Shown here in pieces: positions 55,446-64,000 of a stretch of DNA of 64,000 bases. The notes beneath the pieces are model-generated. The model was not told where the DNA came from and did no database searches. It saw nothing but the letters and a program-made list of their open reading frames with translations. The DNA is from Cobetia sp. L2A1 (lineage in GTDB: Bacteria; Pseudomonadota; Gammaproteobacteria; Pseudomonadales; Halomonadaceae). Numbering within the stretch: position 1 is the first letter of the stretch; every line of letters begins with the position of its first letter. A program made the translations under genes and the position numbers. Where the stretch lies: positions 2,728,001 to 2,792,000 of the forward strand of contig NZ_CP047025.1 of assembly GCF_009796845.1 (NCBI RefSeq). Direction: 5' to 3'.

Positions 55446-57494
55446 ATGTCAGCGCGCAAGATTCTGGTCACCAGTGCCCTGCCCTACGCCAACGGGTCGA
55501 TCCATCTGGGTCACCTGCTTGAGTACATTCAGACGGATATCTGGGTACGCTTCCAGAAAAGCCGTGGCCACGAATGTCATTACGTGTGTGCCGACGATGC
55601 CCACGGCACCGCCATCATGTTGCGTGCCGAACTGGAAGGCGTGACCGCTGAGCAGTTGATTCAGCGCGTGAGTGACGAGCACCAGGCCGACTTCGCCAAG
55701 TTCGGTGTGGGCTTTGACAACTACCATTCCACGCATTCCCCGGAAAACCGCGCCCACAGCGAGCGTATCTATCTGGCGCTGCGTGACGCGGGTCATATCG
55801 CCACACGTGACATCGAGCAGATGTTCGATCCGGTCAAGGGCCTGTTCCTCGCCGATCGCTTCATCAAGGGCACCTGCCCGAAGTGCAAGACCGAAGACCA
55901 GTACGGCGACAACTGTGAAGCCTGCGGCGCAGCCTATACGCCGGCGGAACTGATCAATCCTGTCTCGGCCATCTCCGGCGCGACACCGGAAATGCGCACC
56001 TCCAAACACTACTTCTTCAAGCTGCCGAACTTCGAAGGCTTCCTGAAGGAGTGGACGAAGAGCGGCCGCGTGCAGAGCCAGATCTCCAACAAGCTGCAGG
56101 AGTGGTTCGAGGCGGGCCTGGCCGAGTGGGATATCTCCCGCGACGCACCTTACTTCGGCTTCGAGATTCCGGACGCACCGGGCAAGTATTTCTATGTCTG
56201 GCTGGATGCGCCGATCGGCTATCTGGCCAGCTTCCAGAATCTGTGCGAGCGTGAAGGCCTCGACTTCGACAGCTACTGGAACGCCGATTCCGACGCCGAA
56301 GTGCACCACTTCATCGGCAAGGACATCGTCTATTTCCACGCCCTGTTCTGGCCGGCGATGCTGGAAGGCGCCGGCATGCGCACGCCGTCCAGCGTCAACT
56401 GCCACGGCTTCGTGACCGTGAATGGCGCCAAGATGTCCAAGTCGCGCGGCACCTTCATCAAGGCCGATACCTACGCGCAGTTCCTGAATCCGGAATACCT
56501 GCGTTACTACTTTGCTGCCAAGCTGACGGCGGGTGTGGATGATCTTGACCTCAATCTCGACGACTTCACGGCACGCGTGAATTCAGATCTGGTCGGCAAG
56601 GTGGTCAACATCGCCAGTCGCTGCGCCGGGTTCGTCAAGAAGTTCGGCGACAGCAAGCTCTCCGAGATCTGTGCCGAGCCTGAGCTGGTCAACCGCTTCA
56701 TCGTCGCCGGTGAAGGCATCGCGGCTGACTTCGAAGCCCGTGAATTCGCCCGCGCCATGCGCAAGGTGATGGAGTTGGCCGATGAAGCCAATACCTACAT
56801 CGCCGACAAGGCGCCGTGGGCCATGGCCAAGGAAGACGGCCGCGAGCAGGAAGTGCTTGAGGTCTGCTCCGTGGGTATCAACCTGTTCCGCCAGCTGATG
56901 GTCTATCTGGCACCGGTCATCCCGACGCTGACCGACAAGGCGCGCGAGTTCCTGAATGTCGAGAGCCTCGATTGGGCCAGCCGTGAAGTCGTGCTGACCG
57001 GTCACGCGATCAACAAGTTCACACCGCTGCTGACCCGCGTAGAGCCGGCGCTCATCGACAAGATGCTCGAGGCCTCGCGCGAAGTGCTGGTCGAGGAGCA
57101 GAAGATCAAGGACGGTAGCGCCAAGGCAGAGGCTGCAGCGCAAAGTGCCTTGGAAGCAGACCCGATCGCGGACGAGATCGACTTCGATACCTTCATGAAG
57201 ACCGACCTGCGAGTGGCAAAGATCGTCAAGGCAGAGCACGTCGAGAAGGCCGCCAAACTGCTCAAGCTGACACTGGATATCGGTGGCGAAACCCGCACCG
57301 TATTCTCCGGCATCAAGTCTGCGTATGCACCGGAAGCGCTGGAAGGCCGCATGACCGTGATGGTGGCCAACCTTGCACCGCGCAAGATGCGCTTCGGTAT
57401 CTCCGAAGGCATGGTGCTGGCCGCCGGTGACGACGAAGGCATTTACCTGCTGGAACCGCATACTGGTGCCAAGCCGGGGCAGCGTGTGACCTGA
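55446..57494 (+). CDS. metG: Methionyl-tRNA synthetase
   Basis: 682 residues from [24 protein letters not shown]-type motif [10 protein letters not shown], zinc knuckle [25 protein letters not shown] motif [14 protein letters not shown], and a C-terminal tRNA-binding (OB) domain from about 580 ([20 protein letters not shown]). Length matches E. coli (677). The open frame further upstream is not part of the protein. A strong terminator follows. Confidence 0.98.
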   Translation: MSARKILVTSALPYANGSIHLGHLLEYIQTDIWVRFQKSRGHECHYVCADDAHGTAIMLRAELEGVTAEQLIQRVSDEHQADFAKFGVGFDNYHSTHSPENRAHSERIYLALRDAGHIATRDIEQMFDPVKGLFLADRFIKGTCPKCKTEDQYGDNCEACGAAYTPAELINPVSAISGATPEMRTSKHYFFKLPNFEGFLKEWTKSGRVQSQISNKLQEWFEAGLAEWDISRDAPYFGFEIPDAPGKYFYVWLDAPIGYLASFQNLCEREGLDFDSYWNADSDAEVHHFIGKDIVYFHALFWPAMLEGAGMRTPSSVNCHGFVTVNGAKMSKSRGTFIKADTYAQFLNPEYLRYYFAAKLTAGVDDLDLNLDDFTARVNSDLVGKVVNIASRCAGFVKKFGDSKLSEICAEPELVNRFIVAGEGIAADFEAREFARAMRKVMELADEANTYIADKAPWAMAKEDGREQEVLEVCSVGINLFRQLMVYLAPVIPTLTDKAREFLNVESLDWASREVVLTGHAINKFTPLLTRVEPALIDKMLEASREVLVEEQKIKDGSAKAEAAAQSALEADPIADEIDFDTFMKTDLRVAKIVKAEHVEKAAKLLKLTLDIGGETRTVFSGIKSAYAPEALEGRMTVMVANLAPRKMRFGISEGMVLAAGDDEGIYLLEPHTGAKPGQRVT

Positions 57495-57528
57495 TCCACT
57501 GATGACCGAAAGCTGAGAGCCTTTCAGT

Positions 57529-57565
57529 AAAACGCCCCGCCAGAGTCTCTTTGGCGGGGCGTTTT
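57529..57565 (+). terminator. Rho-independent terminator after metG
   Basis: Stem AAAACGCCCCGCCA / TGGCGGGGCGTTTT with a 9-base loop. It also faces the convergent DUF3465 gene. Confidence 0.85.
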
Positions 57566-57603
57566 CGTTCATCACTCAAATACATCATCTGCACCGACGA
57601 TGA

Positions 57604-58110
57604 CTATTCGTAACGGCGGCCCGCGTGCTCAAGCCAGCCATCCACATGCCGACCACCGGGATCATGATGCGTCCAGTGAATGACGCCGCCCTTGTCGTTC
57701 CACTCATACTCGCCGTAGAAACTGATGCGATCGCCAACCTTGAGGCTATCGATGCGCGGCGCGAGATCGATATTGTGCGCCACCAGAATGGTCGTCCCCC
57801 CCGCCACACGCATCAGGAATTTCTGATGACGACTGCCTTTCAGATCATCTCGGAGCAGACGTGTCACCGCGCCCTCCCCACGTACCTGCACATCGCTCTG
57901 CTGAGCGCTGATGGCGCGACGCAGACGGCTTTCATCCGCGGTAGCGGTGCCCGCACCCTGGGCAACCTCAGCGCTCGGTGACTGGAAGCCACTCCACAAC
58001 TGGGAGAGCGAGAAGTTGCCATTGCCAGACAGCTGGGAGATGCCCGCCATGACGACCACGATAATGATGACCCATAACGGCCGCCTGCCCCGTGAACCTG
58101 ACCCACGCAT
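57604..58110 (-). CDS. DUF3465 protein, membrane-anchored
   Basis: 168 residues from MRGSGSRGRRPLWVIIIVVV. A single N-terminal membrane segment is followed by a linker and a compact C-terminal domain: RLLRDDLKGSRHQKFLMRVA, LVAHNIDLAPRIDSLKVGDR and FYGEYEWNDKGGVIHWTHHD. This is the DUF3465 pattern, with many conserved His and Asp. Function unknown. It is convergent to metG and divergent from rsxA. Confidence 0.85.
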   Translation of the reverse strand: MRGSGSRGRRPLWVIIIVVVMAGISQLSGNGNFSLSQLWSGFQSPSAEVAQGAGTATADESRLRRAISAQQSDVQVRGEGAVTRLLRDDLKGSRHQKFLMRVAGGTTILVAHNIDLAPRIDSLKVGDRISFYGEYEWNDKGGVIHWTHHDPGGRHVDGWLEHAGRRYE

Positions 58111-58507
58111 ACCCCACTCCTTGCTGATGGAAAGTTTCTGACACACACCATGATAAAAAAGTAATAAAGGAATTCTTCTTTATTACTTCAAGAGCCAAGC
58201 AAAACGCGAAACAATAGCTGTCACATACTGGCAACAGTGCGCCTTGATTGCCACGCTACAGGCTGTCGGCTCGCAACATCTTGCGTATAATACGCCGCGG
58301 CTGGCAGTCACTTCGCCAGATCGCTTCCTGACAGCGTGCGGCAGATCAGCAGTGACATGATTGCAGCCTGAACGCTGACGACTGCCCGTGCAGCAGAGCA
58401 CTGCCATACGCTATCGTGATTGCATGCAAGCGCGTGTGAATACGTGCGGCAACATGACAGCGAAAAGAAGAGTGTCTTCGAAATACCCTGACCGAGCGAC
58501 GCCCCTG
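58111..58507 (+). promoter_or_regulatory. Upstream region of rsxABCDG with a candidate promoter
   Basis: A perfect -10 TATAAT at 58286-58291, preceded by TGCG. A weak -35 candidate CTGTCG (58263-58268) lies 17 bp upstream. The transcript would have a 217-base leader before rsxA. The stretch near 58150-58190 is AT-rich. No coding frame or riboswitch is evident. Confidence 0.5.
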
Positions 58508-59089
58508 ATGAGTGAATACCTTCTTATCCTGATCAGCACCATCCTGGTCAACAATTTTGTACTGGTGCAGTTCCTCGGCCTATGCCCTTTCATGGGGGTT
58601 TCCAACAAGCTCGAGTCGGCAATGGGCATGTCACTGGCGACGACCTTCGTGCTGACGCTGTCGTCGATGTGCGCCTACCTCACCTATCACTACATCCTCG
58701 CCCCACTGGGGCTTGAGTATCTGCGCACCATCGCCTTCATCATGGTGATTGCCGTCGTCGTTCAGTTCACCGAGATGGTGGTCAAGAAAACCAGTCCGCT
58801 GCTCTATCAGGTACTCGGTATCTTCCTGCCACTGATCACCACCAACTGCGCGGTACTCGGCGTGGCGTTGCTGACGCTGAATCGAAATTCCAGCTTCATG
58901 GAAGCCACTTTGTATGGCTTTGGCGCCGCCGTCGGCTTCTCTCTGGTGCTAGTGCTGTTCGCCGCCATGCGCGAACGCTTGGCAGCTGCCGATGTACCGC
59001 GTCCTTTTCAGGGGCCGGCTATCGCGATGGTCACTGCCAGCTTGATGTCGCTGGCCTTCCTCGGCTTCTCTGGACTGGTGCAGATCTGA
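58508..59089 (+). CDS. rsxA: RsxA/RnfA membrane subunit
   Basis: 193 residues, six membrane segments. [20 protein letters not shown], then [20 protein letters not shown] and [15 protein letters not shown], the conserved Cys-containing loops that bind the intramembrane 2Fe-2S cluster. First gene of the Rnf-type electron-transfer complex (Na+/H+-coupled ferredoxin:NAD oxidoreductase; in E. coli it reduces SoxR). Confidence 0.95.
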   Translation: MSEYLLILISTILVNNFVLVQFLGLCPFMGVSNKLESAMGMSLATTFVLTLSSMCAYLTYHYILAPLGLEYLRTIAFIMVIAVVVQFTEMVVKKTSPLLYQVLGIFLPLITTNCAVLGVALLTLNRNSSFMEATLYGFGAAVGFSLVLVLFAAMRERLAAADVPRPFQGPAIAMVTASLMSLAFLGFSGLVQI

Positions 59090-59090
59090 C

Positions 59091-59744
59091 ATGCTCGATT
59101 TCCTCAACGACCATACCCTGATCTCCGCCATCGTCGCGCTGGTAGCCATGGCAATTGTATTCGGCGCCCTGCTCGGCTTTGCCTCGGTCGCATTCAAGGT
59201 CGAAGGCGACCCGATCGTCGAACAGATCGATCATCTACTGCCACAGACTCAGTGCGGCCAGTGCGGCTATCCGGGCTGCAAGCCCTATGCCCAGGCCATT
59301 TCCGATGGCGACGAGATCAACAAGTGCCCACCGGGAGGCGAGAGCACCATTGCGGCACTGGCGGATCTACTGGGTCGTGAGGCCACGCCACTCGATGGCG
59401 ACACAGACAACACGCCCAAGGTCGCTGTCATTCGTGAAGATGAATGCATCGGCTGCACCAAGTGCATCCAGGCGTGTCCAGTAGACGCCATTCTCGGCTC
59501 AGCCAAGCACATGCATACCGTCATCGCTGATGAATGCACCGGTTGTGATCTGTGTGTTGAACCCTGCCCGGTGGACTGCATCGACATGGTGCCGGTGGCC
59601 ACTGACGTGCGCAGCTGGCACTGGCCCAGGCCCGCAGGACCGACGATCGACAACGTTCGCTACAGCGGTAGTCTGATCGCCACGGACGCTGCTGCTGACG
59701 ACATGAAGACTGATTCTGCATCATCTGCAAGGGATGTCGCCTGA
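59091..59744 (+). CDS. rsxB: RsxB/RnfB iron-sulfur subunit
   Basis: 217 residues. N-terminal membrane helix; 4Fe-4S domain [17 protein letters not shown]; two ferredoxin clusters [14 protein letters not shown] and [15 protein letters not shown]. Accepts electrons and passes them into the complex. It starts 1 base after the rsxA stop. The last 40 residues are variable. Confidence 0.95.
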   Translation: MLDFLNDHTLISAIVALVAMAIVFGALLGFASVAFKVEGDPIVEQIDHLLPQTQCGQCGYPGCKPYAQAISDGDEINKCPPGGESTIAALADLLGREATPLDGDTDNTPKVAVIREDECIGCTKCIQACPVDAILGSAKHMHTVIADECTGCDLCVEPCPVDCIDMVPVATDVRSWHWPRPAGPTIDNVRYSGSLIATDAAADDMKTDSASSARDVA

Positions 59745-62470
59745 TGGTTCTTTCGCTACTTAAATCCATGGTGACATCCTCAAGCGCGCGCAGGGCATTG
59801 CCCGGTGGTTTCTCAAAGGTTACGCCTGACGGCGCTACTGATGGCGCTACTGATGGCAAGCATGACGGCGGCGATGCACTCCCGAAAGTCTTCGATTTCA
59901 ATGGCGGCATTCATCCACCGGAGCGCAAGGTACTCTCCAATCGCGCGCCACTCGTGGCAGCCCCACTGCCCCACGAAGTCGTGCTGCCCCTCAGCCAGCA
60001 TATCGGTGCACCTGCCCAACCGCTGGTTGAGGTTGGGCAGCGCGTGCGCACAGGAGAGCTGATTGCCCGTGCCCAAGGCATGATTTCAGCCCCCGTACAC
60101 GCCAGTATCACCGGCGTGGTAACGGCGATCGAGAAGCGCCAGATTCCTCATGTCTCCGGACTTGAAGACCTGTGCATCGTGATCACGCGCGAAGGCGAGA
60201 TTGATGAGTGGGTCAAGATGGATGCCTGGCGTGACTGGCGTGAACAGGAAGGTCAGGACCTGATTCAGCGCCTGCAGGATGCCGGCGTGGTGGGGCAAGG
60301 CGGCGCGGGCTTCCCTGCTGCCGTCAAGGCACGCGTTCGCGAACGCCATGCCATCGATACGCTGATCATGAACGCCGCCGAGTGTGAGCCCTACATCACC
60401 GCCGATGACCTCACCATGCGCACGCATCCCGAGGCATTGATCGAAGGACTGGAGATTCTCGCCAGTCTGATCGGGCCGGAATGTATCTTGATCGGCATCG
60501 AGGATAACAAGCCCGAAGCCACCATCGCCCTCGAACAGGCCATTCGTGTCCGCAAGGCTGACAGCCGACTGCCTGCGCTCGACGTACGTATTGAAGTCGT
60601 GGTCGTGCCGACCAAATACCCCTCCGGTGGTGAAAAGCAGCTGATCAAGCTGCTGACCAATCGTGAGGTTCCCAGCCGCGGCCTACCGGCCGATGTCGGC
60701 GTAGTGGTGCATAACCCGGGCACGGTACGTGCCGTACAGCGCGCAGTGTGCTTTGGGGAGCCAATGATTTCCCGCGTCATCACTCTGACCGGTGAAGCGT
60801 TGGGCCATCCGCATAATGTCGAGGCACGACTGGGTACCGCGATAGGGGATCTATTGCAGCTTGCCGCACCGTCGTCAGCAGGAATCGGTCGTCTGATCAT
60901 GGGAGGGCCAATGATGGGCTTCACGTTGCAAAGCGATGCCATGCCCATCATCAAGACGACCAACTGTCTATTGGCAGCCTCTCACGATGCACTGCCGGCA
61001 CCGGCGATAGAGCAGCCCTGCATTCGCTGTGGCATGTGCGAGCAGGCCTGCCCGGCGGACCTGCTGCCACAGCAGCTTTACTGGTACGCCAAGGCACGTG
61101 AGTTCGACAAGGCCGAGCTCTACAATCTTACCGACTGCATCGAGTGTGGTGCCTGCGCCTATGTCTGCCCAAGCCAGATTCCGCTGGTGCAGTACTATCG
61201 TTTCGCCAAGGGCGAGATTCGCAGTGCTCAGCATGAAGCGCGCAAATCCGAGCGTGCCCGTCATCGCTTTGAATTCAAGCAGGCACGCCTTGCGCGTGAA
61301 GATGCCGAAAAAGACGCCAAGCGCAAGCAGCGCACACAGACGGCGCGGGCCCAGACCCCAGGGTCGACAGCGACAAGTGCAACGCCCGCCTCCTCGACCG
61401 CTTCTACAGTAGCTGCCTCTATTGCGGCCAAACCTTCAGCTGTCTCCAGCGCACCTGATCTCAAGGCGTTCAAGACCGCGCGTGCCGCCGCCAATATCGC
61501 CGTCAAGAAAGCCGAGAAGGCACTCAAGAGTGCCAACGAGAGTGGCGAAGGCGATATCGCCGCCCTGGAAGCAACCGCCACCAGTGCGCGTGAAAAACTG
61601 GCCACTGCCGAAGCCGCGCTGAAAACCGCCAGTGAGGCGATAGAATCAGTGCCGGTCACATCGACGGCTCCCGGCACACCTGCCACAGCCATCGCGAATC
61701 TCAAAGCGCTCAAGACGGCGCGTGCCGCCGCCAATATCGCCGTCAAGAAAGCCGAGAAGGCACTCAAGATTGCCAGCGAAAGCGGCGAAGGCAATATCGC
61801 CGCCCTGGAAGCGGCCATCACCAGTGCTCACGCAAAGCTTGCGAGCGCTGAAACTACCTTGAAAGCTGCCAGCGAAGTACCGGTGACAGCACCTGCTCCA
61901 GTGTCACTACCGGCCATTGCGGGTGCAGCAGCACCTACCGCGAATCTCAAGGCGCTCAAGACAGCGCGTGCCGCCGCCAACATTTCGGTCAAGAAGGCCG
62001 AAAAGGCGCTCGCACGCGCCAGTGAGAGCGGCGAAGGTGATATCGAAGATCTCCAGACGTTGTTGGCAACAGCGCAGGAAAATATGCGCGCAGCCGAGGT
62101 ACGACTGGCCAGTGCCCAAACAGACGACACGGGTGCAGGCAAAGCGCCTGAACGCATCCCCGGACAGCTGCCGGAAGCGGCACACGCGACTGAAGCGTCT
62201 GTCGGGCGTGGCAGCATGGCCAGCAACGTGACGCTTTCGCAGGCCGAGATTGAAGCGGCCCGTACCGAGAATCTAGCCAAGCGTCACAAACAGGTGACCA
62301 TTGGCGTCAAGGCAGCCGAGATGGCGTATCGCAAAGCCGAAACGGCACTGTCCAGTGCCGATGATGAGAGCCGCTCTCGCCTTGAAACCAAGCTTGATCG
62401 TACGCGTCGCAATCTGGAGCATGCCCGCGAGTCACTCGCGGAAGTCCAGGCACTGGTGGATGCTCAATGA
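59744..62470 (+). CDS. rsxC: RsxC/RnfC subunit with long Ala/Lys repeat tail
   Basis: 908 residues; start overlaps rsxB stop by one base. Core: FNGGIHPPERK; the NADH/FMN-binding segment VVGQGGAGFPAAVKAR with NAAECEPYITADD; and a SLBB region. Two 4Fe-4S clusters, CIRCGMCEQACPADLLPQQL and DCIECGACAYVCPSQIPLVQ, are in the 425-480 range. From about 571 there are three near-identical repeats (LKALKTARAAANIAVKKAEK, at about 571, 651 and 733) plus a degenerate fourth near 843. These are Lys/Ala-rich and probably helical. A similar C-terminal extension is known in E. coli RsxC. Confidence 0.95.
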   Translation: MVLSLLKSMVTSSSARRALPGGFSKVTPDGATDGATDGKHDGGDALPKVFDFNGGIHPPERKVLSNRAPLVAAPLPHEVVLPLSQHIGAPAQPLVEVGQRVRTGELIARAQGMISAPVHASITGVVTAIEKRQIPHVSGLEDLCIVITREGEIDEWVKMDAWRDWREQEGQDLIQRLQDAGVVGQGGAGFPAAVKARVRERHAIDTLIMNAAECEPYITADDLTMRTHPEALIEGLEILASLIGPECILIGIEDNKPEATIALEQAIRVRKADSRLPALDVRIEVVVVPTKYPSGGEKQLIKLLTNREVPSRGLPADVGVVVHNPGTVRAVQRAVCFGEPMISRVITLTGEALGHPHNVEARLGTAIGDLLQLAAPSSAGIGRLIMGGPMMGFTLQSDAMPIIKTTNCLLAASHDALPAPAIEQPCIRCGMCEQACPADLLPQQLYWYAKAREFDKAELYNLTDCIECGACAYVCPSQIPLVQYYRFAKGEIRSAQHEARKSERARHRFEFKQARLAREDAEKDAKRKQRTQTARAQTPGSTATSATPASSTASTVAASIAAKPSAVSSAPDLKAFKTARAAANIAVKKAEKALKSANESGEGDIAALEATATSAREKLATAEAALKTASEAIESVPVTSTAPGTPATAIANLKALKTARAAANIAVKKAEKALKIASESGEGNIAALEAAITSAHAKLASAETTLKAASEVPVTAPAPVSLPAIAGAAAPTANLKALKTARAAANISVKKAEKALARASESGEGDIEDLQTLLATAQENMRAAEVRLASAQTDDTGAGKAPERIPGQLPEAAHATEASVGRGSMASNVTLSQAEIEAARTENLAKRHKQVTIGVKAAEMAYRKAETALSSADDESRSRLETKLDRTRRNLEHARESLAEVQALVDAQ
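61456..62125 (+). repeat. Three imperfect direct repeats (about 240-250 bp) in rsxC
   Basis: DNA copies start near 61456, 61696 and 61942. A core such as GCGCGTGCCGCCGCCAATAT is shared by the first two, and the third is slightly diverged (GCGCGTGCCGCCGCCAACAT). They encode the Lys/Ala repeats of RsxC. Confidence 0.8.
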
Positions 62471-62561
62471 TGAATGCCCGCCATCTCACGCATTCAAAGC
62501 TACGAGCGCCACGCCAGCCCCTTTTTCATCGTAAGTTCACCGCAAGGAATTTGAGCGCCTC

Positions 62562-63602
62562 ATGAGCCTGATGCATGCAAGCTCCCCTCATGCCCACGGG
62601 CCTACTGCGACATCGCGCGTGATGGCATGGGTACTGGCTGCCACGTTGCCGGGTATCGTCGTGCTGTGCTGGCACTATGGCTGGGGCGTCCTGTTCAATC
62701 TGGCCTTTGCCTGTCTGGCAGGGGTCGGTCTTGAAGCCCTGCTACTCAAGATGCGTGGACGGCCGGTCAGCTTCTTCCTGAAGGACAACTCTGCACTGGT
62801 GACCTGTGTCCTTCTGGCGGTCTCTCTGCCACCACTGGCGCCCTGGTGGCTGGTGCTGACGGGAGTCATCGCCGCCATCGTCGTCGCGAAGCAACTCTAT
62901 GGTGGACTGGGGCAGAACCCGTTCAATCCGGCGATGGTCGCCTATGCCCTGTTACTGATTTCCTTCCCAGTGGAAATGTCGCGCTGGTCAGCGCCACAAG
63001 GGTTCGCGCTCGGCTTCAGCGACAGTCTTGCGCAGTTCTTCGGGCTTATCGCGACCCCCGATGCGCTGACCGGGGCTACGCCGCTGGATACCTTCCGCAA
63101 CAAGGGTGAGCTGAGTACGGCGGAGTTCTGGGCCAATCCTGCGTCATTGCCGGCAGCCAATCTGCTTGCCTGGCAGCAGTCGGCAATCGCCTGGGGGCTG
63201 GGCGGGCTCGTGCTGCTCGCCAAACGTCTGATCACCTGGCACATCCCTGCCGCCATGCTGGGGAGTCTTGCCGCGATCTCTGCCGTCTTCTTCTTAATGG
63301 ACGCGGATCAGTACGCCAGCCCGCTGTTCCACCTGCTGTGCGGCACAGCGATCTTTGGCGCCTTCTTCATCGCCACCGACCCGGTCACGGCGGCAACCTC
63401 CAACAAGGGCAAGCTTTACTACGGCGTAGGTATCGGCATTCTGATCTTCCTGATTCGTGCCTTCGGTGCCTATCCAGATGCCATCGCCTTCGCGGTACTG
63501 CTGATGAACTTCAGCGTGCCCTTCATCGATTACTACACTCAGCCTCGCAGCTATGGTCACAAGAAGCCTCGTCGAGGCATCTCGCTGGAGGACAAGTCAT
63601 GA
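62562..63602 (+). CDS. rsxD: RsxD/RnfD membrane subunit
   Basis: 346 residues, about nine membrane segments. LKDNSALVTCVLLAVSLPPL and YGGLGQNPFNPAMVAYALLL are RnfD signatures. The covalent FMN site is DALTGATPLDTFR, where the Thr of GAT is the expected attachment residue. Start MSLMHASSPHAHG follows CAAGGAA; the gap to rsxC is 91 bp. The stop overlaps rsxG. Confidence 0.94.
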   Translation: MSLMHASSPHAHGPTATSRVMAWVLAATLPGIVVLCWHYGWGVLFNLAFACLAGVGLEALLLKMRGRPVSFFLKDNSALVTCVLLAVSLPPLAPWWLVLTGVIAAIVVAKQLYGGLGQNPFNPAMVAYALLLISFPVEMSRWSAPQGFALGFSDSLAQFFGLIATPDALTGATPLDTFRNKGELSTAEFWANPASLPAANLLAWQQSAIAWGLGGLVLLAKRLITWHIPAAMLGSLAAISAVFFLMDADQYASPLFHLLCGTAIFGAFFIATDPVTAATSNKGKLYYGVGIGILIFLIRAFGAYPDAIAFAVLLMNFSVPFIDYYTQPRSYGHKKPRRGISLEDKS

Positions 63603-64000
63603 GCAAGACATCCGATACGCCCATGAAATCACCAGCACCGCGCGGCCTGAAACAGAACATGACCCGTGCTGCACTAGGACTAGCGGTATTTGCCATCGTG
63701 ACCGCAGGGGTAGTGGCCGTCACGCAGATCACGACCGCAGACACGATTGTCAAGAATGAGCGCGCGGCGCAGAGTGCCGCTCTGGCCGAGATCATTCCGC
63801 CGTCACTTCACGACAACGAACTGCTCGACGACACCTTTGCGCTGCCGCCCTCGCGAGTATTGGGGCTGACAACCGCTGATACTGGCTGGCGCGCGACCAT
63901 GGATGGCAAGACAGTCGCCATCCTCCTGCCAGTCGTGACAGGCAAGGGCTACAGCGGCGACATTCGCCTGCTGGTCGGTATCCGTGCAGATGGCAGCATT
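63599..64000 (+). CDS. rsxG: RsxG/RnfG subunit, 3' end outside window
   Basis: 134 residues visible from ATG 63599 (ATGA overlap with rsxD). A basic N-terminus, one membrane helix (ALGLAVFAIVTAGVVAVTQI), and a periplasmic FMN-binding domain start (VVTGKGYSGDIRLLVGIRAD). The SGAT flavinylation site should lie beyond the window edge. Operon order matches rsxABCDG; rsxE is probably next. Confidence 0.93.
   Translation, partial: MSKTSDTPMKSPAPRGLKQNMTRAALGLAVFAIVTAGVVAVTQITTADTIVKNERAAQSAALAEIIPPSLHDNELLDDTFALPPSRVLGLTTADTGWRATMDGKTVAILLPVVTGKGYSGDIRLLVGIRADGSI

Overview
The window is about 64 kb of GC-rich gammaproteobacterial chromosome. Halomonadaceae (Halomonas/Cobetia type) is the best guess. 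This rests on protein style, the hda-perM-purM-purN order, an ApbC without the N-terminal extension, and a long rsx operon. The taxon is an inference; no 16S rRNA or other marker is present. I found no tRNA, rRNA or CRISPR array.

Bases 1-31.5 kb hold a large exopolysaccharide (EPS) locus, nearly all on the minus strand. It carries two Wza (outer-membrane lipoprotein) / Wzc (tyrosine autokinase) pairs: wza1-wzc1 at 0.2-3.6 kb, followed by the start of a sugar transferase, and wza2-wzc2 at 22.1-25.8 kb. The wza2-wzc2 pair is followed by an initiating sugar-1-phosphate transferase, an EpsG/Wzy-type polymerase, a Wzx-like flippase, a pyruvyl transferase, a GT4, two GT2 enzymes, UDP-glucose dehydrogenase (ugd) and glmS. 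Three more glycosyltransferases (5.1-8.6 kb) and a TauE/SafE permease lie between. Divergent from wza2 is a four-gene operon of the YjbEFGH/GfcABCD type (26.9-31.5 kb). The wza1 leader carries a JUMPStart/ops core, which points to RfaH control. Together these genes should make, pyruvylate, polymerise and export an acidic (uronate-containing) polysaccharide by a Wzx/Wzy route.

Bases 31.6-40.5 kb are ordinary chromosomal genes: a YkgJ-like cysteine-cluster protein, an acetyl-CoA hydrolase/transferase family protein, two LysR regulators, a YfcL-like protein, ppnN, a small membrane protein, a flavodoxin and a YjbQ-like protein.

Bases 40.57-43.92 kb are an accessory insertion: a decayed IS5-family element, one strongly AT-rich gene with a C-terminal DUF4209-type RNxxxHG motif (HEPN-like R-x4-H), and an internally deleted relic of a related IS in the opposite orientation. 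This is the best candidate for an undescribed, possibly defence-related, function.

Bases 44-64 kb are housekeeping: psiE-like, hda, a PerM-type permease, purM-purN, a GDSL autotransporter esterase, dcd, apbC, an RluF-like pseudouridine synthase whose catalytic motif is degenerate, a SleB-type hydrolase, a TerB-like protein, metG, a DUF3465 protein and rsxABCDG. RsxG runs off the right edge.
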